Assembly: GCF_008297955.1 (NCBI RefSeq)
Contig: NZ_VTPY01000003.1
Coordinates: 744,001-808,000 of the forward strand
From: Billgrantia pellis
GTDB taxonomy: Bacteria; Pseudomonadota; Gammaproteobacteria; Pseudomonadales; Halomonadaceae
Direction: 5' to 3'
DNA: 64,000 nt
The notes under the pieces were generated by a model that was not told the origin of the DNA, did not search any database, and worked only from the letters and a program-made list of their open reading frames with translations. The translations under genes and the position numbers were made by a program. Every line of letters starts with the position of its first letter. The first letter of the stretch is position 1. This document shows positions 1-10,046 of the stretch, piece by piece.

Positions 1-476
1 TCTATCAACGCCAAGGCGAACACGACCTCGCCGACGAGACGTTCCAGCGCGCGCTGAGTGTCGATCCCGGCAACAGTCGTGCACGCAATAATTACGCGGC
101 CTTTCTTTATGACCGCGGCCAGGTGCGACGCGCCTGCGAACAGCTCGAGTTCGCTTCGCAGGATCCCCACTACGCCAGCCGAGCTCAGCTATTTGCCAAC
201 CTGGGACAATGCCAGCGGGAGCTCGGTGAGATCGAGCAGGCACGACAACACCTGGAGCGGGCGAAGAGCCTCGACCCGCGAAATCCGCGCAGTTACCTCA
301 CCTTGGCCGAGCTGGAACTCGACCATGGCAACCCCCAGCGCGCCCGGCAGCAGTTGGAGATCTTCGTACGACTGGCCGGCATGACGCCAGGCGCACAGGC
401 GCTAGCCGAGGAAATCGCCGCCGCCGTCCCGGACATGACCGTCACGCCCGGCCGGGCCAGTAGTGACGTTCCCTGA
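1..476 (+). CDS. pilW: Type IV pilus biogenesis/stability lipoprotein PilW (PilF), 5' truncated
   Basis: The reading frame is open from base 3 to a TGA at 474-476, so the true start lies upstream of the window and about 157 residues are visible. The protein is built of TPR repeats: the helical pairs around QRALSVDPGNSRARNNYAAF, AQLFANLGQCQRELGEIEQA and RSYLTLAELELDHGNPQRA have the typical W/LG/Y/A/P spacing. In this family the protein is an outer-membrane lipoprotein that helps assemble the PilQ secretin of type IV pili. The lipobox is outside the window. Position directly before rodZ, ispG and hisS is the standard gammaproteobacterial pilF/pilW location and supports the call more than the TPRs alone. 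An internal GTG at 123 exists but would cut a TPR and is not the start. Confidence 0.85.
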   Translation, partial: YQRQGEHDLADETFQRALSVDPGNSRARNNYAAFLYDRGQVRRACEQLEFASQDPHYASRAQLFANLGQCQRELGEIEQARQHLERAKSLDPRNPRSYLTLAELELDHGNPQRARQQLEIFVRLAGMTPGAQALAEEIAAAVPDMTVTPGRASSDVP

Positions 477-506
477 TCAACGATTCATGACGAAGGATGC
501 TCAGCC

Positions 507-1505
507 ATGAGCGACAGCCACATTACCGATGCCGTCGATTTCGGGACCCAGGCCTCCCCAGGCGAGCAACTGCGCCGCGAGCGCGAGACGCAGGGCCTGT
601 CCCGCGAGGAGGTCGCCACGGCGCTCAATCTGCGCCCCGCCGTCGTCGCCGGGCTCGAGGAGGACAGCTACGACCAGGTACCGGTGGCCACCTATCGCCG
701 TGGTTACCTGCGCGCCTATGCCCGGCTGCTGGGCATGGACGATCGCCCCGTGTTGCAGGCTTACAGCGATCGCTTCGGCACCCAGGAAGCCGAGCATCGT
801 GTGACGCCGGTACAGGTGACCCGCCCCCCGTCTCGCATCGGGGCCTGGCTGTTCCGGCTGGTGACGCTGCTGGTTATCGCCGGCCTGATCGGCCTGACCC
901 TGGTCTGGTGGCAAAGCCGCGACGGCAACGAGCCGCCGGCCGTCGACGAGAGCGGGCCGGTATCGGTCGACACCATTGACGGCAACACCACACTGGTCGA
1001 GGAAGCGCCGCGCGAGGAGGTCGAGGAGGCCATGCCGCCGCTGCCCGAAGAGGGTATCGATCCCATCAGCGGCGAGGCGCCGGCGGCCCCGGCGCCTTCT
1101 GCCGAGGTCGATCCCACCGGCGCCGAGCTGATCACCGCCATGAGCGGAGCAGAGAGCGTCACGCCGGAACCGGCAGGGGAGCCGGCCCAACCCGCCGAGT
1201 CTTCGGACATCGTCGCGGAGGATGAGCCGCAGGAACCGGCCGAGGTGCCGCCGGCCGACGATCCCCGCGTCATGGAGCTGACCTTCAACGAGCAGTCCTG
1301 GACGGAGATCTTCGACGCCAACGATCGACGCGTCTTCGTCGGTCTGCAGGAACCCGGCACCACGGCTACCGTCGAAGGGGAGCCCCCCTTCCGTCTGACC
1401 GTCGGCAACGCCACCGGCGTCGAGCTTGTCTGGGGCGGAGAGCGCGTCGACCTGGGCGCTCGCGCCGGGGCCAACAACGTCGCCCGTTTCACTCTGGGAG
1501 AGTAA
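507..1505 (+). CDS. rodZ: RodZ cytoskeletal/cell-shape protein
   Basis: 332 residues. An N-terminal xenobiotic-response-type helix-turn-helix (about 19-90, with [17 protein letters not shown]) is the MreB-binding domain in RodZ. One transmembrane helix follows (about 112-135, [15 protein letters not shown]). Then comes a long acidic, proline- and alanine-rich periplasmic linker (about 140-250) and a C-terminal beta domain of DUF4115 type (about 255-332, with [20 protein letters not shown]). The family anchors MreB filaments to the inner membrane and sets rod shape. The ATG at 507 lies 30 bp after pilW. The stop shares one base with the ispG start, so rodZ and ispG are probably cotranscribed and translationally coupled. 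The linker differs from relatives in length and composition, which is normal for RodZ. Confidence 0.93.
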   Translation: MSDSHITDAVDFGTQASPGEQLRRERETQGLSREEVATALNLRPAVVAGLEEDSYDQVPVATYRRGYLRAYARLLGMDDRPVLQAYSDRFGTQEAEHRVTPVQVTRPPSRIGAWLFRLVTLLVIAGLIGLTLVWWQSRDGNEPPAVDESGPVSVDTIDGNTTLVEEAPREEVEEAMPPLPEEGIDPISGEAPAAPAPSAEVDPTGAELITAMSGAESVTPEPAGEPAQPAESSDIVAEDEPQEPAEVPPADDPRVMELTFNEQSWTEIFDANDRRVFVGLQEPGTTATVEGEPPFRLTVGNATGVELVWGGERVDLGARAGANNVARFTLGE

Positions 1506-2626
1506 TGCATATGCATTCCCCATCGCCCATCGTCCGTCGTAAATCGCGTCAGATCCATGTCGGCAAGGTGCCGGTGGGAGGCGATGCCCCCATTTCGGTG
1601 CAGAGCATGACCAACACCGACACCCTGGACGTGGCCGCTACCGTCGAGCAGATCCAGCGTCTGGAGGCCGCCGGTGCCGATATCGTACGCGTCTCGGTGC
1701 CTACCATGGACGCCGCCGACGCCTTTGGCCATATCAAGCGCCAGGTGAGCGTTCCCCTGGTCGCCGATATCCATTTCGACTACAAGATTGCCCTGCGCGT
1801 CGCTGAGCTCGGCGTCGACTGCCTGCGTATCAATCCCGGCAATATCGGCAAGGAGGAGCGCGTGCGCGCCGTGGTCAGCGCTGCCCGCGACAACGGCATC
1901 CCGATCCGCATCGGTGTCAACGCCGGTTCGCTGGAAAAGGACTTGCAGAAGAAGTACGGCGAACCCACGCCGGAGGCGCTGGTAGAATCCGCCATGCGCC
2001 ATATCGACCACCTCGATCGCCTCGATTTCCCCGACTTCAAGGTCAGCGTCAAGGCCAGCGACGTGTTCATGGCCGTGGCCGCCTATCGCCAGCTGGCCAC
2101 TCGGATCGAGCAGCCGCTTCATCTCGGCATCACAGAAGCCGGCGGATTGCGCTCGGGCACTGTCAAGTCATCCATTGGGCTCGGCATGCTGCTGATGGAC
2201 GGCATCGGCGATACCCTCCGGGTCTCGCTCGCCGCCGACCCGGTCGAAGAGATCAAGGTCGGCTACGACATGCTCAAGAGCCTGCGCCTGCGCAGCAAGG
2301 GCATCAACTTCGTCGCCTGCCCCAGCTGCTCGCGCCAGAACTTCGACGTGATCGCCACCATGAATGCCCTTGAAGAACGCCTCGAGGATATCATGACGCC
2401 GCTCGACGTCTCGGTGATCGGCTGCGTGGTCAATGGCCCCGGCGAAGCCAAGGAGAGCGAGATCGGGCTCACTGGCGGCAGCCCCGCCAACCTTGTCTAT
2501 ATCGACGGCAAGCCGGCCACCAAGCTGCGCAACGACCATCTGGTCGATGACCTGGAGCGGATGATTCGCGATCGGGTGCGCGCGAAGGAGCAAGCCGAGA
2601 AGGACGTGATCGCCCGCGGGGAGTAA
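1505..2626 (+). CDS. ispG: 4-hydroxy-3-methylbut-2-en-1-yl diphosphate synthase (flavodoxin) IspG
   Basis: 373 residues. IspG (GcpE) converts 2-C-methyl-erythritol cyclodiphosphate to HMBPP in the MEP isoprenoid pathway, using a [4Fe-4S] cluster in the cytosol. The TIM-barrel half carries [12 protein letters not shown] and [15 protein letters not shown]; the C-terminal half carries the cluster ligands in [11 protein letters not shown] (two cysteines) and [17 protein letters not shown] (third cysteine). Length matches the bacterial type. ATG at 1505 overlaps the rodZ stop by one base; a second in-frame ATG six bases later (MHMHS) is possible. It sits in the conserved rodZ-ispG-hisS order. Confidence 0.97.
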   Translation: MHMHSPSPIVRRKSRQIHVGKVPVGGDAPISVQSMTNTDTLDVAATVEQIQRLEAAGADIVRVSVPTMDAADAFGHIKRQVSVPLVADIHFDYKIALRVAELGVDCLRINPGNIGKEERVRAVVSAARDNGIPIRIGVNAGSLEKDLQKKYGEPTPEALVESAMRHIDHLDRLDFPDFKVSVKASDVFMAVAAYRQLATRIEQPLHLGITEAGGLRSGTVKSSIGLGMLLMDGIGDTLRVSLAADPVEEIKVGYDMLKSLRLRSKGINFVACPSCSRQNFDVIATMNALEERLEDIMTPLDVSVIGCVVNGPGEAKESEIGLTGGSPANLVYIDGKPATKLRNDHLVDDLERMIRDRVRAKEQAEKDVIARGE

Positions 2627-2656
2627 ACTCCGCCGGCGTCCATCAAGGAGCCAATC

Positions 2657-3952
2657 TTGAGCAAGAAGAAGATCCAGGCCATCCGTGGCATGAATGACCT
2701 GTTGCCGGAACAGTCGGCGCTGTGGCAGTACTTCGAGGGCACCGTGCGGACGCTGATGAAGCGCTATGGCTACGCCGAGATCCGTACCCCCATCGTCGAG
2801 CAGACAGCGCTGTTCGCCCGCTCCATCGGCGAAGTCACCGATATCGTCGAGAAGGAGATGTATACCTTCGAGGACCGTAACGGCGACAGCCTGACGCTAC
2901 GTCCCGAAGGCACGGCGAGCTGCGTGCGCGCCGCCATGGAGCACGGTCTGCTGCATAACCAGACCCAGCGGCTGTGGTACCAAGGCCCAATGTTTCGCCA
3001 CGAGCGCCCCCAGAAGGGACGCTATCGCCAGTTCCATCAGGTCGGCCTGGAAGCCTTCGGCCTGGACGGGCCGGACATCGACGCCGAGGTGATCCTGCTC
3101 ACGGCGCGGCTATGGCGCGAGTTGGGCCTCAGCGAACATGTCACCCTGGAACTCAACTCGCTGGGCTCCAACGAGGCGCGTATCGCCTATCGCGACCGGC
3201 TCGTGGCCTACTTCGAACAGCATCGCGACCAGCTCGACGAGGATTCGCTGCGTCGGCTGTCAAGCAACCCGCTGCGCATCCTCGATTCAAAGAATCCGGA
3301 CATGGCGCCGATGCTGAACGATGCGCCGAAGCTCATGAATCACCTTGACGACGCCTCGCGTGAGCACTTCGAAGGGTTGACCGCCCTGCTCGAGGCTGCC
3401 GGTATCGACTACGTGATCAATCCGCGCCTGGTACGCGGCCTCGATTATTACTGCCGTACCGTATTCGAATGGACCACTTCCGCCCTGGGCAGCCAGGGCA
3501 CGGTGTGTGCCGGCGGGCGCTATGACGGCCTGGTCGAACAGCTCGGCGGCAAACCGACCCCGGCGGTGGGTTTCGCCATGGGCATCGAGCGCCTGATCCT
3601 GCTGCTCGAAACCCTGGCGCTGGTGCCCGACGCCGCCCTGGACGAACGGGACCTCTACGTGCTGCCCATGGACGATGGCGCTACCGCCGAGGCCATGCTG
3701 ATTGCGGAGCGGCTGCGAGGCGAGCTGCCCGGATTACGTCTGCAACTGCACTGCGGTGGCGGCAGTTTCAAGAGCCGGATCAAGAAAGCCGACCGGAGCG
3801 GCGCCCGACTGGCACTGCTGTTGGGCGAGGATGAATTGGCCCAAGGCCGCGCGACGCTGAAATTCCTGCGCGAGGAACGCGATCAGATGAGCCTGGCCCA
3901 GGATGCCCTGGCCGAAACCCTCGCTACCCTGGTGAACGGCGAACGCACCTGA
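2657..3952 (+). CDS. hisS: Histidyl-tRNA synthetase
   Basis: 431 residues, the usual bacterial HisRS length. Class II motifs are all present: motif 2 around [20 protein letters not shown], the histidine loop in [26 protein letters not shown] and motif 3 in [14 protein letters not shown], followed by an anticodon-binding domain (about 335-431). It charges tRNA-His in the cytosol. I take the TTG at 2657 as start because AAGGAG at 2645-2650 is at the right distance and the N-terminus [16 protein letters not shown] matches the family. A TTG start is uncommon and may lower translation. The next gene, yfgM, follows after 34 bp as in E. coli and Pseudomonas. Confidence 0.96.
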   Translation: MSKKKIQAIRGMNDLLPEQSALWQYFEGTVRTLMKRYGYAEIRTPIVEQTALFARSIGEVTDIVEKEMYTFEDRNGDSLTLRPEGTASCVRAAMEHGLLHNQTQRLWYQGPMFRHERPQKGRYRQFHQVGLEAFGLDGPDIDAEVILLTARLWRELGLSEHVTLELNSLGSNEARIAYRDRLVAYFEQHRDQLDEDSLRRLSSNPLRILDSKNPDMAPMLNDAPKLMNHLDDASREHFEGLTALLEAAGIDYVINPRLVRGLDYYCRTVFEWTTSALGSQGTVCAGGRYDGLVEQLGGKPTPAVGFAMGIERLILLLETLALVPDAALDERDLYVLPMDDGATAEAMLIAERLRGELPGLRLQLHCGGGSFKSRIKKADRSGARLALLLGEDELAQGRATLKFLREERDQMSLAQDALAETLATLVNGERT

Positions 3953-3986
3953 CCGTACCGCATTTCGTTGTGAAAGGAGACCGCCC

Positions 3987-4646
3987 GTGGCGGAGCTGAG
4001 AACCGAAGAAGAGCAGCTGGAAGCCATCAAGCGCTGGTGGAAGGAGAACGGCCTTTCGCTGATCGCCGGCGTCGCCATCGCCATCGCGGCCGTGGTGGGC
4101 TGGAACACTTGGCAGAACTACCAGGATAATCAGGCCGAAGCGGCTTCGATGCGCTACCAGCAACTGGTCAACATGGCCGGTGGGGATGCGCTCGCCGAGG
4201 ACGGCATCGCCGAGGCCCACGCCCTGGTCGCCGAAATCGTCGATAACCATGAACGGTCGCTCTATGCCGACCTGGCACGCCTGATCGAGGCGCGTCTGGC
4301 CGTGAGCCAGGGCGATCTGGACGCGGCCCGCGATACCCTCGACGGCTTGATCGCTTCCAGCCGCCGCGAGTACGTGCAGGGGCTGGCACGGCTGCGTCTG
4401 GCTCGGCTGCAGGTCGCCACCGACGATGCCGAATCGGCGCTGGATACCCTGGCCCGCGATATCCCGGCCCCGCTGGCTGCCCAGCAGGCCGACGTGCGGG
4501 GCGACGCCCTGCATGCCTTGGGACGCGATGACGAGGCCCGCCAGGCCTGGCAGGAAGCGCTGGCAACCGCCGAGCAGCGCGACCAGCCGATTTACGGTAT
4601 TCAGCTCAAGCTCGACGACCTGGGCGTAGAAGAGGCCACGCTATGA
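3987..4646 (+). CDS. yfgM: YfgM-type ancillary SecYEG translocon subunit (TPR-like)
   Basis: 219 residues. A short cytosolic start (MAELRTEEEQLEAIKRWWKENG, where E/Q/L/I/WW are typical) leads into a single membrane helix (about 23-42, LSLIAGVAIAIAAVVGW) and then a periplasmic helical-repeat domain. In E. coli, YfgM sits beside SecYEG and passes clients to periplasmic chaperones. Start is GTG at 3987, preceded by AAAGGAG. It overlaps bamB by four bases (3' ATGA), giving likely translational coupling between two envelope-biogenesis proteins. Confidence 0.9.
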   Translation: MAELRTEEEQLEAIKRWWKENGLSLIAGVAIAIAAVVGWNTWQNYQDNQAEAASMRYQQLVNMAGGDALAEDGIAEAHALVAEIVDNHERSLYADLARLIEARLAVSQGDLDAARDTLDGLIASSRREYVQGLARLRLARLQVATDDAESALDTLARDIPAPLAAQQADVRGDALHALGRDDEARQAWQEALATAEQRDQPIYGIQLKLDDLGVEEATL

Positions 4647-5809
4647 AACGCACCATGCTTCGCAAGTCTTCCTTCGCCCTCGTGGCCATCCTCTCCTTCG
4701 GCCTGATGGCCGGCTGTGCCAACAAGGCGGAGCCGCGCTATGCGCCCAAGGAGCTGCAGCGCTTCGAGGCGCGCGCCGAACTGAGCAGCGAGTGGCGTAC
4801 GCGCGTCGGCAAGGGCCTCGGCCAGGCCCGACACCCCATCTCGCCGGCGCTGGACAATGACGTGATCTACGCTGCCGATGAAAGGGGGCGTGTCATGGCG
4901 GTGAATACCGAAAGCGGCGACCGCCTGTGGCAGACCGACCTCGAAGTGGGCGTCTCCAGCGGCCTGACCGCCGTCGCCGGCCAGGTCTATCTCGGCACCC
5001 GAAATGGTGAGGTGTTGGCCCTGAACCAGGACGATGGCGAGATCGCCTGGCGGGCGCGCGTCTCCAGCGAGGTACTCGCTCCGCCGCAGCCCAACAATGC
5101 GCTGCTGGTGGTGCAAAGCGTCGATGGCGCCGTCACTGCCCTTGATCGCCGCACCGGCCAGGAGCGCTGGGCGCACACCACCACCGAGCCGGCGCTGACC
5201 CTGCGAGGCACCGGCACCCCCACGGTGATCGACCCGGTCACCTTCGCTGGCTTCGCCAACGGCCGTCTGGTCACCCTGGACAACCGCAGCGGCCAGCCAT
5301 TGTGGGAACGACGCATCGCCGTGCCTCGCGGGCGCAGCGAGATCGACCGGCTGGTCGACCTGGGAGGCCAACCGGTGCTGGCACCGGACGGCCGGCTGTT
5401 CGTGACCAGCTACAACGGGCGACTGGTCGCCCTGGACGCCCCCAGCGGCGAGGTCCTCTGGGAGCGCGAGCACTCCAGCTATCTGACGCCTGTGTTGGTG
5501 GGCGACCGCCTGTTCACGGTCAACGAGGCCAGCCACATCATTGCCTACGACGCCCGCAGCGGCGAAGAGGTATGGCGCAACCGCGATCTCGAGGGCCGCT
5601 GGCTCACCGCTCCCGCCTTTGCCGATGGCAATGTGGTGGTAGGGGACTACGAGGGCTACTTGCACCTGATCGACATCCAGGACGGACGCTTCACCGCGCG
5701 TACCCGAGTCGACGGTTCCGGCATCAGCGTGCGCCCCCTCACCGACTTCCGCCGCATCTATGTGCTGGCCAACGACGGCCGCCTGGAGGCCTTGGAAATC
5801 AACCGATGA
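4643..5809 (+). CDS. bamB: Outer membrane protein assembly lipoprotein BamB
   Basis: 388 residues. The N-terminus is a lipoprotein signal with lipobox LMAGC, so the mature protein starts at the cysteine near residue 25. The rest is an eight-bladed beta-propeller of PQQ-like repeats, seen as recurrent DxxTGExLW/xG motifs such as [36 protein letters not shown] and [13 protein letters not shown]. BamB binds POTRA domains of BamA and assists beta-barrel insertion. Its ATGA overlaps both yfgM (upstream) and der (downstream) mark a tight hisS-yfgM-bamB-der operon. Confidence 0.95.
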   Translation: MKRTMLRKSSFALVAILSFGLMAGCANKAEPRYAPKELQRFEARAELSSEWRTRVGKGLGQARHPISPALDNDVIYAADERGRVMAVNTESGDRLWQTDLEVGVSSGLTAVAGQVYLGTRNGEVLALNQDDGEIAWRARVSSEVLAPPQPNNALLVVQSVDGAVTALDRRTGQERWAHTTTEPALTLRGTGTPTVIDPVTFAGFANGRLVTLDNRSGQPLWERRIAVPRGRSEIDRLVDLGGQPVLAPDGRLFVTSYNGRLVALDAPSGEVLWEREHSSYLTPVLVGDRLFTVNEASHIIAYDARSGEEVWRNRDLEGRWLTAPAFADGNVVVGDYEGYLHLIDIQDGRFTARTRVDGSGISVRPLTDFRRIYVLANDGRLEALEINR

Positions 5810-7209
5810 CACCCGTGATCGCCCTGGTCGGCCGCCCCAATGTGGGCAAGTCGACCCTGTTCAATCGCCTGACCCGCTCCCGGGACGCTCTCGTGGCGGA
5901 CTTCCCGGGGCTCACCCGCGACCGCAAGTACGGTAACGGCGCACTCGGCGGCAAGGCCTACACAGTGATCGACACCGGGGGCATCAGCGGCGACGAAGAG
6001 GGCATCGACGCCGCCATGGCCGAGCAGTCGCTGGTCGCCATCGACGAGGCCGACATCGTACTGTTCCTGGTCGATGCCCGGGCCGGCCTCCATGTGGCCG
6101 ACGAGGCCATCGCCAACCACCTGCGGGTCAACCAGAAGAAGACCTGGCTGGTGGTCAACAAGACCGACGGCCTGGAAGAGCACTCGGCGATGGCCGACTT
6201 CTGGTCGCTGGGACTCGGCGACCCGCTGCCCATCGCCGCCGCTCATGGGCGCAACGTGACCGCGCTGATCGAAGAAGTGCTCGCCCCCTTCCCCGAGCGT
6301 GATCTGAGCGTGCCGGCCGACACCGGCACCAAGGGCATCCGCATCGGCGTCATCGGTCGCCCCAATGTGGGCAAGTCGACGCTGGTCAATCGCCTGCTCG
6401 GCGAGGAGCGGGTAGTGGTCTTCGACGAGGCCGGTACCACTCGCGACGCTATCGAGATCCCTTTCGAGCGGCGCGGCAAGCCCTATGTGCTGGTCGACAC
6501 CGCCGGCGTGCGGCGACGCAAGAACGTGCGCGAGATCGCCGAGAAGTTCTCGATCATCAAGACCCTCGAAGCGATCAAGGAGTGCCACGTGGCGGTCATG
6601 GTGCTCGATGCGCGCAGCGGCCTAGTGGAACAGGACCTGCACCTGCTCGACTACGTATTGACCACCGGGCGCGCCCTGGTGATGGCGGTGAACAAGTGGG
6701 ATGGCCTGGAGCAGGACGCCAAGGAAAAGATGCGCGCCGAGATCAAACGTCGCCTGGGCTTCGCCGACTACGCCGAGCTGCACTTCATCTCGGCGCTGCA
6801 CGGCACCGGAGTGGGCGATCTCTATCCTTCCATCGAGCGCGCCTTCGCCTCCGCCAACAGCCACTGGTCGACCAACCGGCTCACCACCCTGCTGCAGGAT
6901 GCCGTCAGCCAACACCCACCGCCGCTGGTCCACGGGCGGCGGATCAAGCTGCGCATGGCCCACCAGGGCGGCAGCAATCCGCCGATCATCGTGGTGCACG
7001 GCAACCAGACCGAAGCGTTGCCGGAGGCCTACAAGCGTTACCTGACCAACACCTTCCGCAAGGTCCTTAAGGTCCGCGGTACGCCGATTCGCTTCGAGTT
7101 CCGCTCGGGCAAGAATCCCTACGACCCGCTGGCCGGTGCCAGCGACCGGGAGAAGGCCAAGCAGCGCGAACTGGGACGAACCCGCACCGCCCGCAAAAGT
7201 CGACGCTGA
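5806..7209 (+). CDS. der: Ribosome biogenesis GTPase Der (EngA)
   Basis: 467 residues starting at ATG 5806 ([17 protein letters not shown]), inside the bamB stop; the frame is open much further upstream but that stretch overlaps bamB and is not conserved. Der is unique in having two tandem G domains: G1 boxes GRPNVGKS occur at about residue 8 and again near 183, each with DTAG/DTGG switch II and NKxD (NKTDG, NKWDG) boxes, followed by a C-terminal KH-like domain ending in a basic tail. It acts in 50S subunit maturation. A GC-rich hairpin follows at 7220-7239. Confidence 0.97.
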   Translation: MTPVIALVGRPNVGKSTLFNRLTRSRDALVADFPGLTRDRKYGNGALGGKAYTVIDTGGISGDEEGIDAAMAEQSLVAIDEADIVLFLVDARAGLHVADEAIANHLRVNQKKTWLVVNKTDGLEEHSAMADFWSLGLGDPLPIAAAHGRNVTALIEEVLAPFPERDLSVPADTGTKGIRIGVIGRPNVGKSTLVNRLLGEERVVVFDEAGTTRDAIEIPFERRGKPYVLVDTAGVRRRKNVREIAEKFSIIKTLEAIKECHVAVMVLDARSGLVEQDLHLLDYVLTTGRALVMAVNKWDGLEQDAKEKMRAEIKRRLGFADYAELHFISALHGTGVGDLYPSIERAFASANSHWSTNRLTTLLQDAVSQHPPPLVHGRRIKLRMAHQGGSNPPIIVVHGNQTEALPEAYKRYLTNTFRKVLKVRGTPIRFEFRSGKNPYDPLAGASDREKAKQRELGRTRTARKSRR

Positions 7210-7219
7210 CTCCGTACCC

Positions 7220-7239
7220 GACCCGGCCTCGGCCGGGTC
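7220..7239 (+). terminator. Hairpin after der
   Basis: A perfect 9-bp stem (GACCCGGCC paired with GGCCGGGTC) with a two-base loop starts 11 bases after the der stop codon. There is no T-run downstream, so it is either a weak intrinsic terminator, a 3'-end stabiliser or a Rho-related structure. It separates the der operon from the lipoprotein gene that follows. Confidence 0.5.
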
Positions 7240-7306
7240 AGTCCGCTCCGTCCTGAACCACCGATATCTCCACCGTCCCGATCCATCCGCTCTTCAGGAG
7301 AAGATG

Positions 7307-7945
7307 ATGTTTCCGAGTCGCCGGTTTTCCTTCGCCGTACCGCGCCGCCGCTGGCAGTGGCTCGCCCCGCTCGGCCTGGCCGCCCTGCTCACCGGCTGTC
7401 TGGCCATGCCCCAGACCGGCCTGTTCGCCTTCCGCCTGGCGGTGACGTCGCTGGGCGTGGAAGACGTGCGCATCGGTCCTTATTCGATTCATGCCGGTCT
7501 CGACACACGCGATATCGCCTCGCTGCTGACCTCGAGCCTGAGCATGGGCAGCCTGCCCGTACAGGCCACTCTGGCCATGGGCCTGTCGCTGCCGGCGGGC
7601 ATGCCGGCCGTGGAAATGTCCGGCTTCCGCTGGTCGCTCGACGTTCCCGGCGCCGAACCGGTAAGCGGTAACTACCGACAGGACGTGACTCTGACCTCGG
7701 CGGACGATACCAAGCTGCGCCTGCCGGTCGCCTTCGACGTGCTGGCCGCCGACCACACCCGCCTGGCCCCGATGATCGAGCTGGCCGGTCAGCTCGCTCA
7801 CCAGGGCGAATTGCCCACCGGCAGCGAACTGGTGATCACTCCGGGCGATCTGCGCGGTCTGGGCATGACCCTGCCGGCCGGGGTATGGACGCCGACTCTG
7901 CGCTTCGCCGTCGGCGCGAACGGCGAACTGACGCCACAACGCTGA
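7307..7945 (+). CDS. Lipoprotein of unknown function
   Basis: About 212 residues. The start is ATG 7307 (or the adjacent ATG 7304), chosen because CAGGAG at 7295-7300 is well spaced; the frame is open upstream but would run through the der 3' end and its hairpin. The N-terminus is basic (RRFSFAVPRRRWQW), then hydrophobic, ending in lipobox LLTGC near residue 30, so it should be a lipid-anchored envelope protein. The mature part has a repetitive alternation of hydrophobic beta-strand-like segments (for example VQATLAMGLSLPAGMPAVEM) that could form a small beta-sandwich. I do not recognise the family. A gene convergent with it begins (3' end) 9 bp downstream. Confidence 0.75.
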   Translation: MFPSRRFSFAVPRRRWQWLAPLGLAALLTGCLAMPQTGLFAFRLAVTSLGVEDVRIGPYSIHAGLDTRDIASLLTSSLSMGSLPVQATLAMGLSLPAGMPAVEMSGFRWSLDVPGAEPVSGNYRQDVTLTSADDTKLRLPVAFDVLAADHTRLAPMIELAGQLAHQGELPTGSELVITPGDLRGLGMTLPAGVWTPTLRFAVGANGELTPQR

Positions 7946-7954
7946 TTGCGAATG

Positions 7955-8827
7955 CTACTGGCCGCTCTCGTGCAACCGGCGGCTTCCCACCCACTGGCAG
8001 GCGAATTGCCAAGCACCGCGCCCGCTGCGCCCGCCGCGCAGCGTCGCGAATCGAATCGCCTCGGCGCGTGCCGCGGCGTTCCAGTCGCTGGCGCTGCCCA
8101 GTTGCGTGACCCAGTGACAGCACGCCTCCAGGTAGGTGTCCTGGCTGAAGGGGTAAAACCCGAGCCACAAACCGAAGCGGTCGGATAGCGAGATCTTCTC
8201 TTCGACCGCATCGCCGTGGTGCAGCTCCTCCCCGACCAGCTGCGTGTCGGCATTGTCGGCCAGCGACTCCGGCAGCAGGTGACGCCGATTCGAGGTGGCG
8301 TAAAGCAACACGTTGGGCGGCGGGCCGGTCAAGGCGCCGTCCAGAACGCTTTTGAGGGCCTTGTAGGCATCGTCGTGGCCCTCGAAGGAGAGATCATCGC
8401 AGTAGACCACGAAGCGCCGTTCCTGATGACGCAGCTGCTCGACCAGCAGCGGCAGACCGGCCAGGTCGTGGCGGTCGACCTGTACCAGCCGCAGACCCTC
8501 CGGGGCCAGGCTGTTGAGCAAGGCGCGAATCAGCGACGACTTGCCGCTACCGCGCGAGCCCCACAGCAGAGCATGGTTGGCCGGCAGGCCCTGGAGGAAG
8601 GCGCGCGTGTTGTCGATCAAGGCCAGCTTTTGTCGCTCGATACCGAGCAGATCGTCGAGCGTCAGCGCATCCCGCGGAGGCACCGGCAGCAGCCGTCCGC
8701 CCAGTACATGGCGTTGCCACAGCGCCGCCACGTCGTGCTCCCAGTCGACTTCCTGAGGCGCGGGCGGCAGCCAGTGCTCCACATGATCTAGCAGACGGCT
8801 CAAGCGGCGGGTCAGTTCGGCATCCAT
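7955..8827 (-). CDS. DUF815-family P-loop ATPase
   Basis: About 290 residues, read on the minus strand from ATG 8827 (MDAELTRRLSRLLDHVE). GAGGAG is six bases upstream of this ATG; another ATG at 8833 lies directly against it and is less likely. Walker A is LWGSRGSGKSSLI, Walker B is FVVYCDDLSFEGHD, and SNRRHLLPE follows as a sensor-1 region. This combination (YCDDLSFE) is diagnostic of DUF815, an AAA-like family of unknown physiological role that is widespread in Proteobacteria. It is convergent with the lipoprotein gene (9 bp apart) and divergent from the M48 peptidase gene. Confidence 0.88.
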   Translation of the reverse strand: MDAELTRRLSRLLDHVEHWLPPAPQEVDWEHDVAALWQRHVLGGRLLPVPPRDALTLDDLLGIERQKLALIDNTRAFLQGLPANHALLWGSRGSGKSSLIRALLNSLAPEGLRLVQVDRHDLAGLPLLVEQLRHQERRFVVYCDDLSFEGHDDAYKALKSVLDGALTGPPPNVLLYATSNRRHLLPESLADNADTQLVGEELHHGDAVEEKISLSDRFGLWLGFYPFSQDTYLEACCHWVTQLGSASDWNAAARAEAIRFATLRGGRSGRGAWQFACQWVGSRRLHESGQ

Positions 8828-8933
8828 CGGCATCTCCTCGGGACTTTCATGGTTCACGGTTGACCTTGCGGTAGTTCGGGGTATCTTGTGGCGAACCGTC
8901 ATCCCCGTCCAGGGTCACAAGGGATCTGAACCT

Positions 8934-9749
8934 ATGAGGTATCGAACGATGCGCTGGACTCGCCATCTTGCCGTGGCCACCCTGGCCCTGAGCGTCACCG
9001 CCTGCACCACTTCCCCGACCGGCCGTCAACAGCTCACGCTGATGTCGGACGCGCAGCTCAACGAGATGGGCCGTGAAGCCTACTCCCAATATCAGCAGGA
9101 GCTGCCCCCGGCAAGCCAGGCGGAGCAGCGTTACGTGCAGTGCGTCGCCGATGCGATCGTCGCAGCACTGCCGGAGCGCGAGCGCCATCAGGACTGGCAG
9201 ATTCGCGCGTTCGAATCCGAGCAGGCCAACGCCTTCGCCCTGCCCGGCGGCTACATGGGAGTGAACACAGGACTGCTCGACATTGCCGAGAACCAGGATC
9301 AGTTGGCCTCGGTGATCGGCCATGAGATCGGCCACGTGCTGGCCAGCCACGCCAATGAGCGGGTCTCGACCCAGACGTCGACCCAGCTCGCCCTGTCGGT
9401 GCTATCGTCGGCCTCGGGCCTGCAGGGACCGGGTGGCGAACAACTGATGAGTGCGCTCGGCCTGGGTGCGCAGTACGGTATCCTGCTGCCCTTCTCACGC
9501 CGCCACGAGAGCGAAGCCGACGTGATCGGTCTGCAGCTGATGGCCGACGCCGGCTTCGATCCGCGCGCCAGCATCGCGCTGTGGGAGAACATGAGCGCCC
9601 AGAGCGGCGGCCAGCCGCCGGCGTGGATGTCCACTCACCCCAGCCACGGCCAGCGCATGGAAGGCCTCCAGGCTCGCATGGACGAAGCCATGGGCCGCTA
9701 CGAACAAGCGCAACAGGCGGGACGTCGGCCCAGTTGCCCACGCCCCTGA
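8934..9749 (+). CDS. M48-family zinc metalloprotease lipoprotein (LoiP/BepA-like)
   Basis: About 271 residues from ATG 8934; ATG 8949 (MRWTRH, with GAGG nine bases before it) is an alternative. A lipoprotein signal ends in VTACTTSPTGR. The catalytic zinc site is VIGHEIGHVLASHANE (HExxH) with the third ligand in HESEADVIGLQLMADAGFDP, as in M48B peptidases such as LoiP and BepA that degrade or proofread outer-membrane proteins. The extension found in BepA (C-terminal TPRs) is missing, so LoiP/YcaL-type is nearer. The N-terminal 120 residues contain the usual NAFALPGGYMGVNTGLL segment. Confidence 0.9.
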   Translation: MRYRTMRWTRHLAVATLALSVTACTTSPTGRQQLTLMSDAQLNEMGREAYSQYQQELPPASQAEQRYVQCVADAIVAALPERERHQDWQIRAFESEQANAFALPGGYMGVNTGLLDIAENQDQLASVIGHEIGHVLASHANERVSTQTSTQLALSVLSSASGLQGPGGEQLMSALGLGAQYGILLPFSRRHESEADVIGLQLMADAGFDPRASIALWENMSAQSGGQPPAWMSTHPSHGQRMEGLQARMDEAMGRYEQAQQAGRRPSCPRP

Positions 9750-9785
9750 CGTTGACAGAACTTCTTCAATCGCTACTGGAAATCC

Positions 9786-10046
9786 ATGCTGAAACTTGGT
9801 CTGCTGCTGCTTCTCGTGCCCATCCTCACGCTGATGGGCGTCTACTTCTGGGAGCTCGGTAGCGTGCGCGAGTGTGCCCTGATCCAGGGCGGCCACTGGG
9901 ACTACCTGGAAGGGGTCTGTCGCGGCACACCCCAGCCCTTCGTCCCTTGGGTGGAGCGCCAGCCCTGGCTCGTCAATGGCGGCATGCTGTTATCGGTGGC
10001 CGGCATGGCGATATCCCTGCTAGGACTTTTCACCAAGCGGCGCTGA
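9786..10046 (+). CDS. Small two-helix membrane protein, unknown function
   Basis: 86 residues. Two hydrophobic segments (about 2-21, LKLGLLLLLVPILTLMGVYF, and about 65-82, GGMLLSVAGMAISLLGLF) flank a short loop with two cysteines (ECALIQGGHWDYLEGVCRG) that could form a disulfide on the periplasmic side. The C-terminus is KRR, consistent with both ends in the cytosol. It follows the M48 gene by 36 bp on the same strand, so a shared transcript is likely. Its 3' end overlaps the convergent oxidoreductase gene by 17 bp. No family recognised. Confidence 0.65.
   Translation: MLKLGLLLLLVPILTLMGVYFWELGSVRECALIQGGHWDYLEGVCRGTPQPFVPWVERQPWLVNGGMLLSVAGMAISLLGLFTKRR

Noticed and set aside
501..1523. Long open frame antisense to rodZ (340 codons)
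   Set aside because: GC-rich coding DNA often leaves the opposite strand open. Its translation has no recognisable motif and rodZ on the plus strand is certain.
5302..5805. N-terminal extension of Der
   Set aside because: It overlaps bamB and lacks conservation; [16 protein letters not shown] is the usual Der start.
4601..5812. 403-codon minus-strand frame over bamB
   Set aside because: Mirror of the beta-propeller repeats; bamB motifs and operon overlaps settle the strand.
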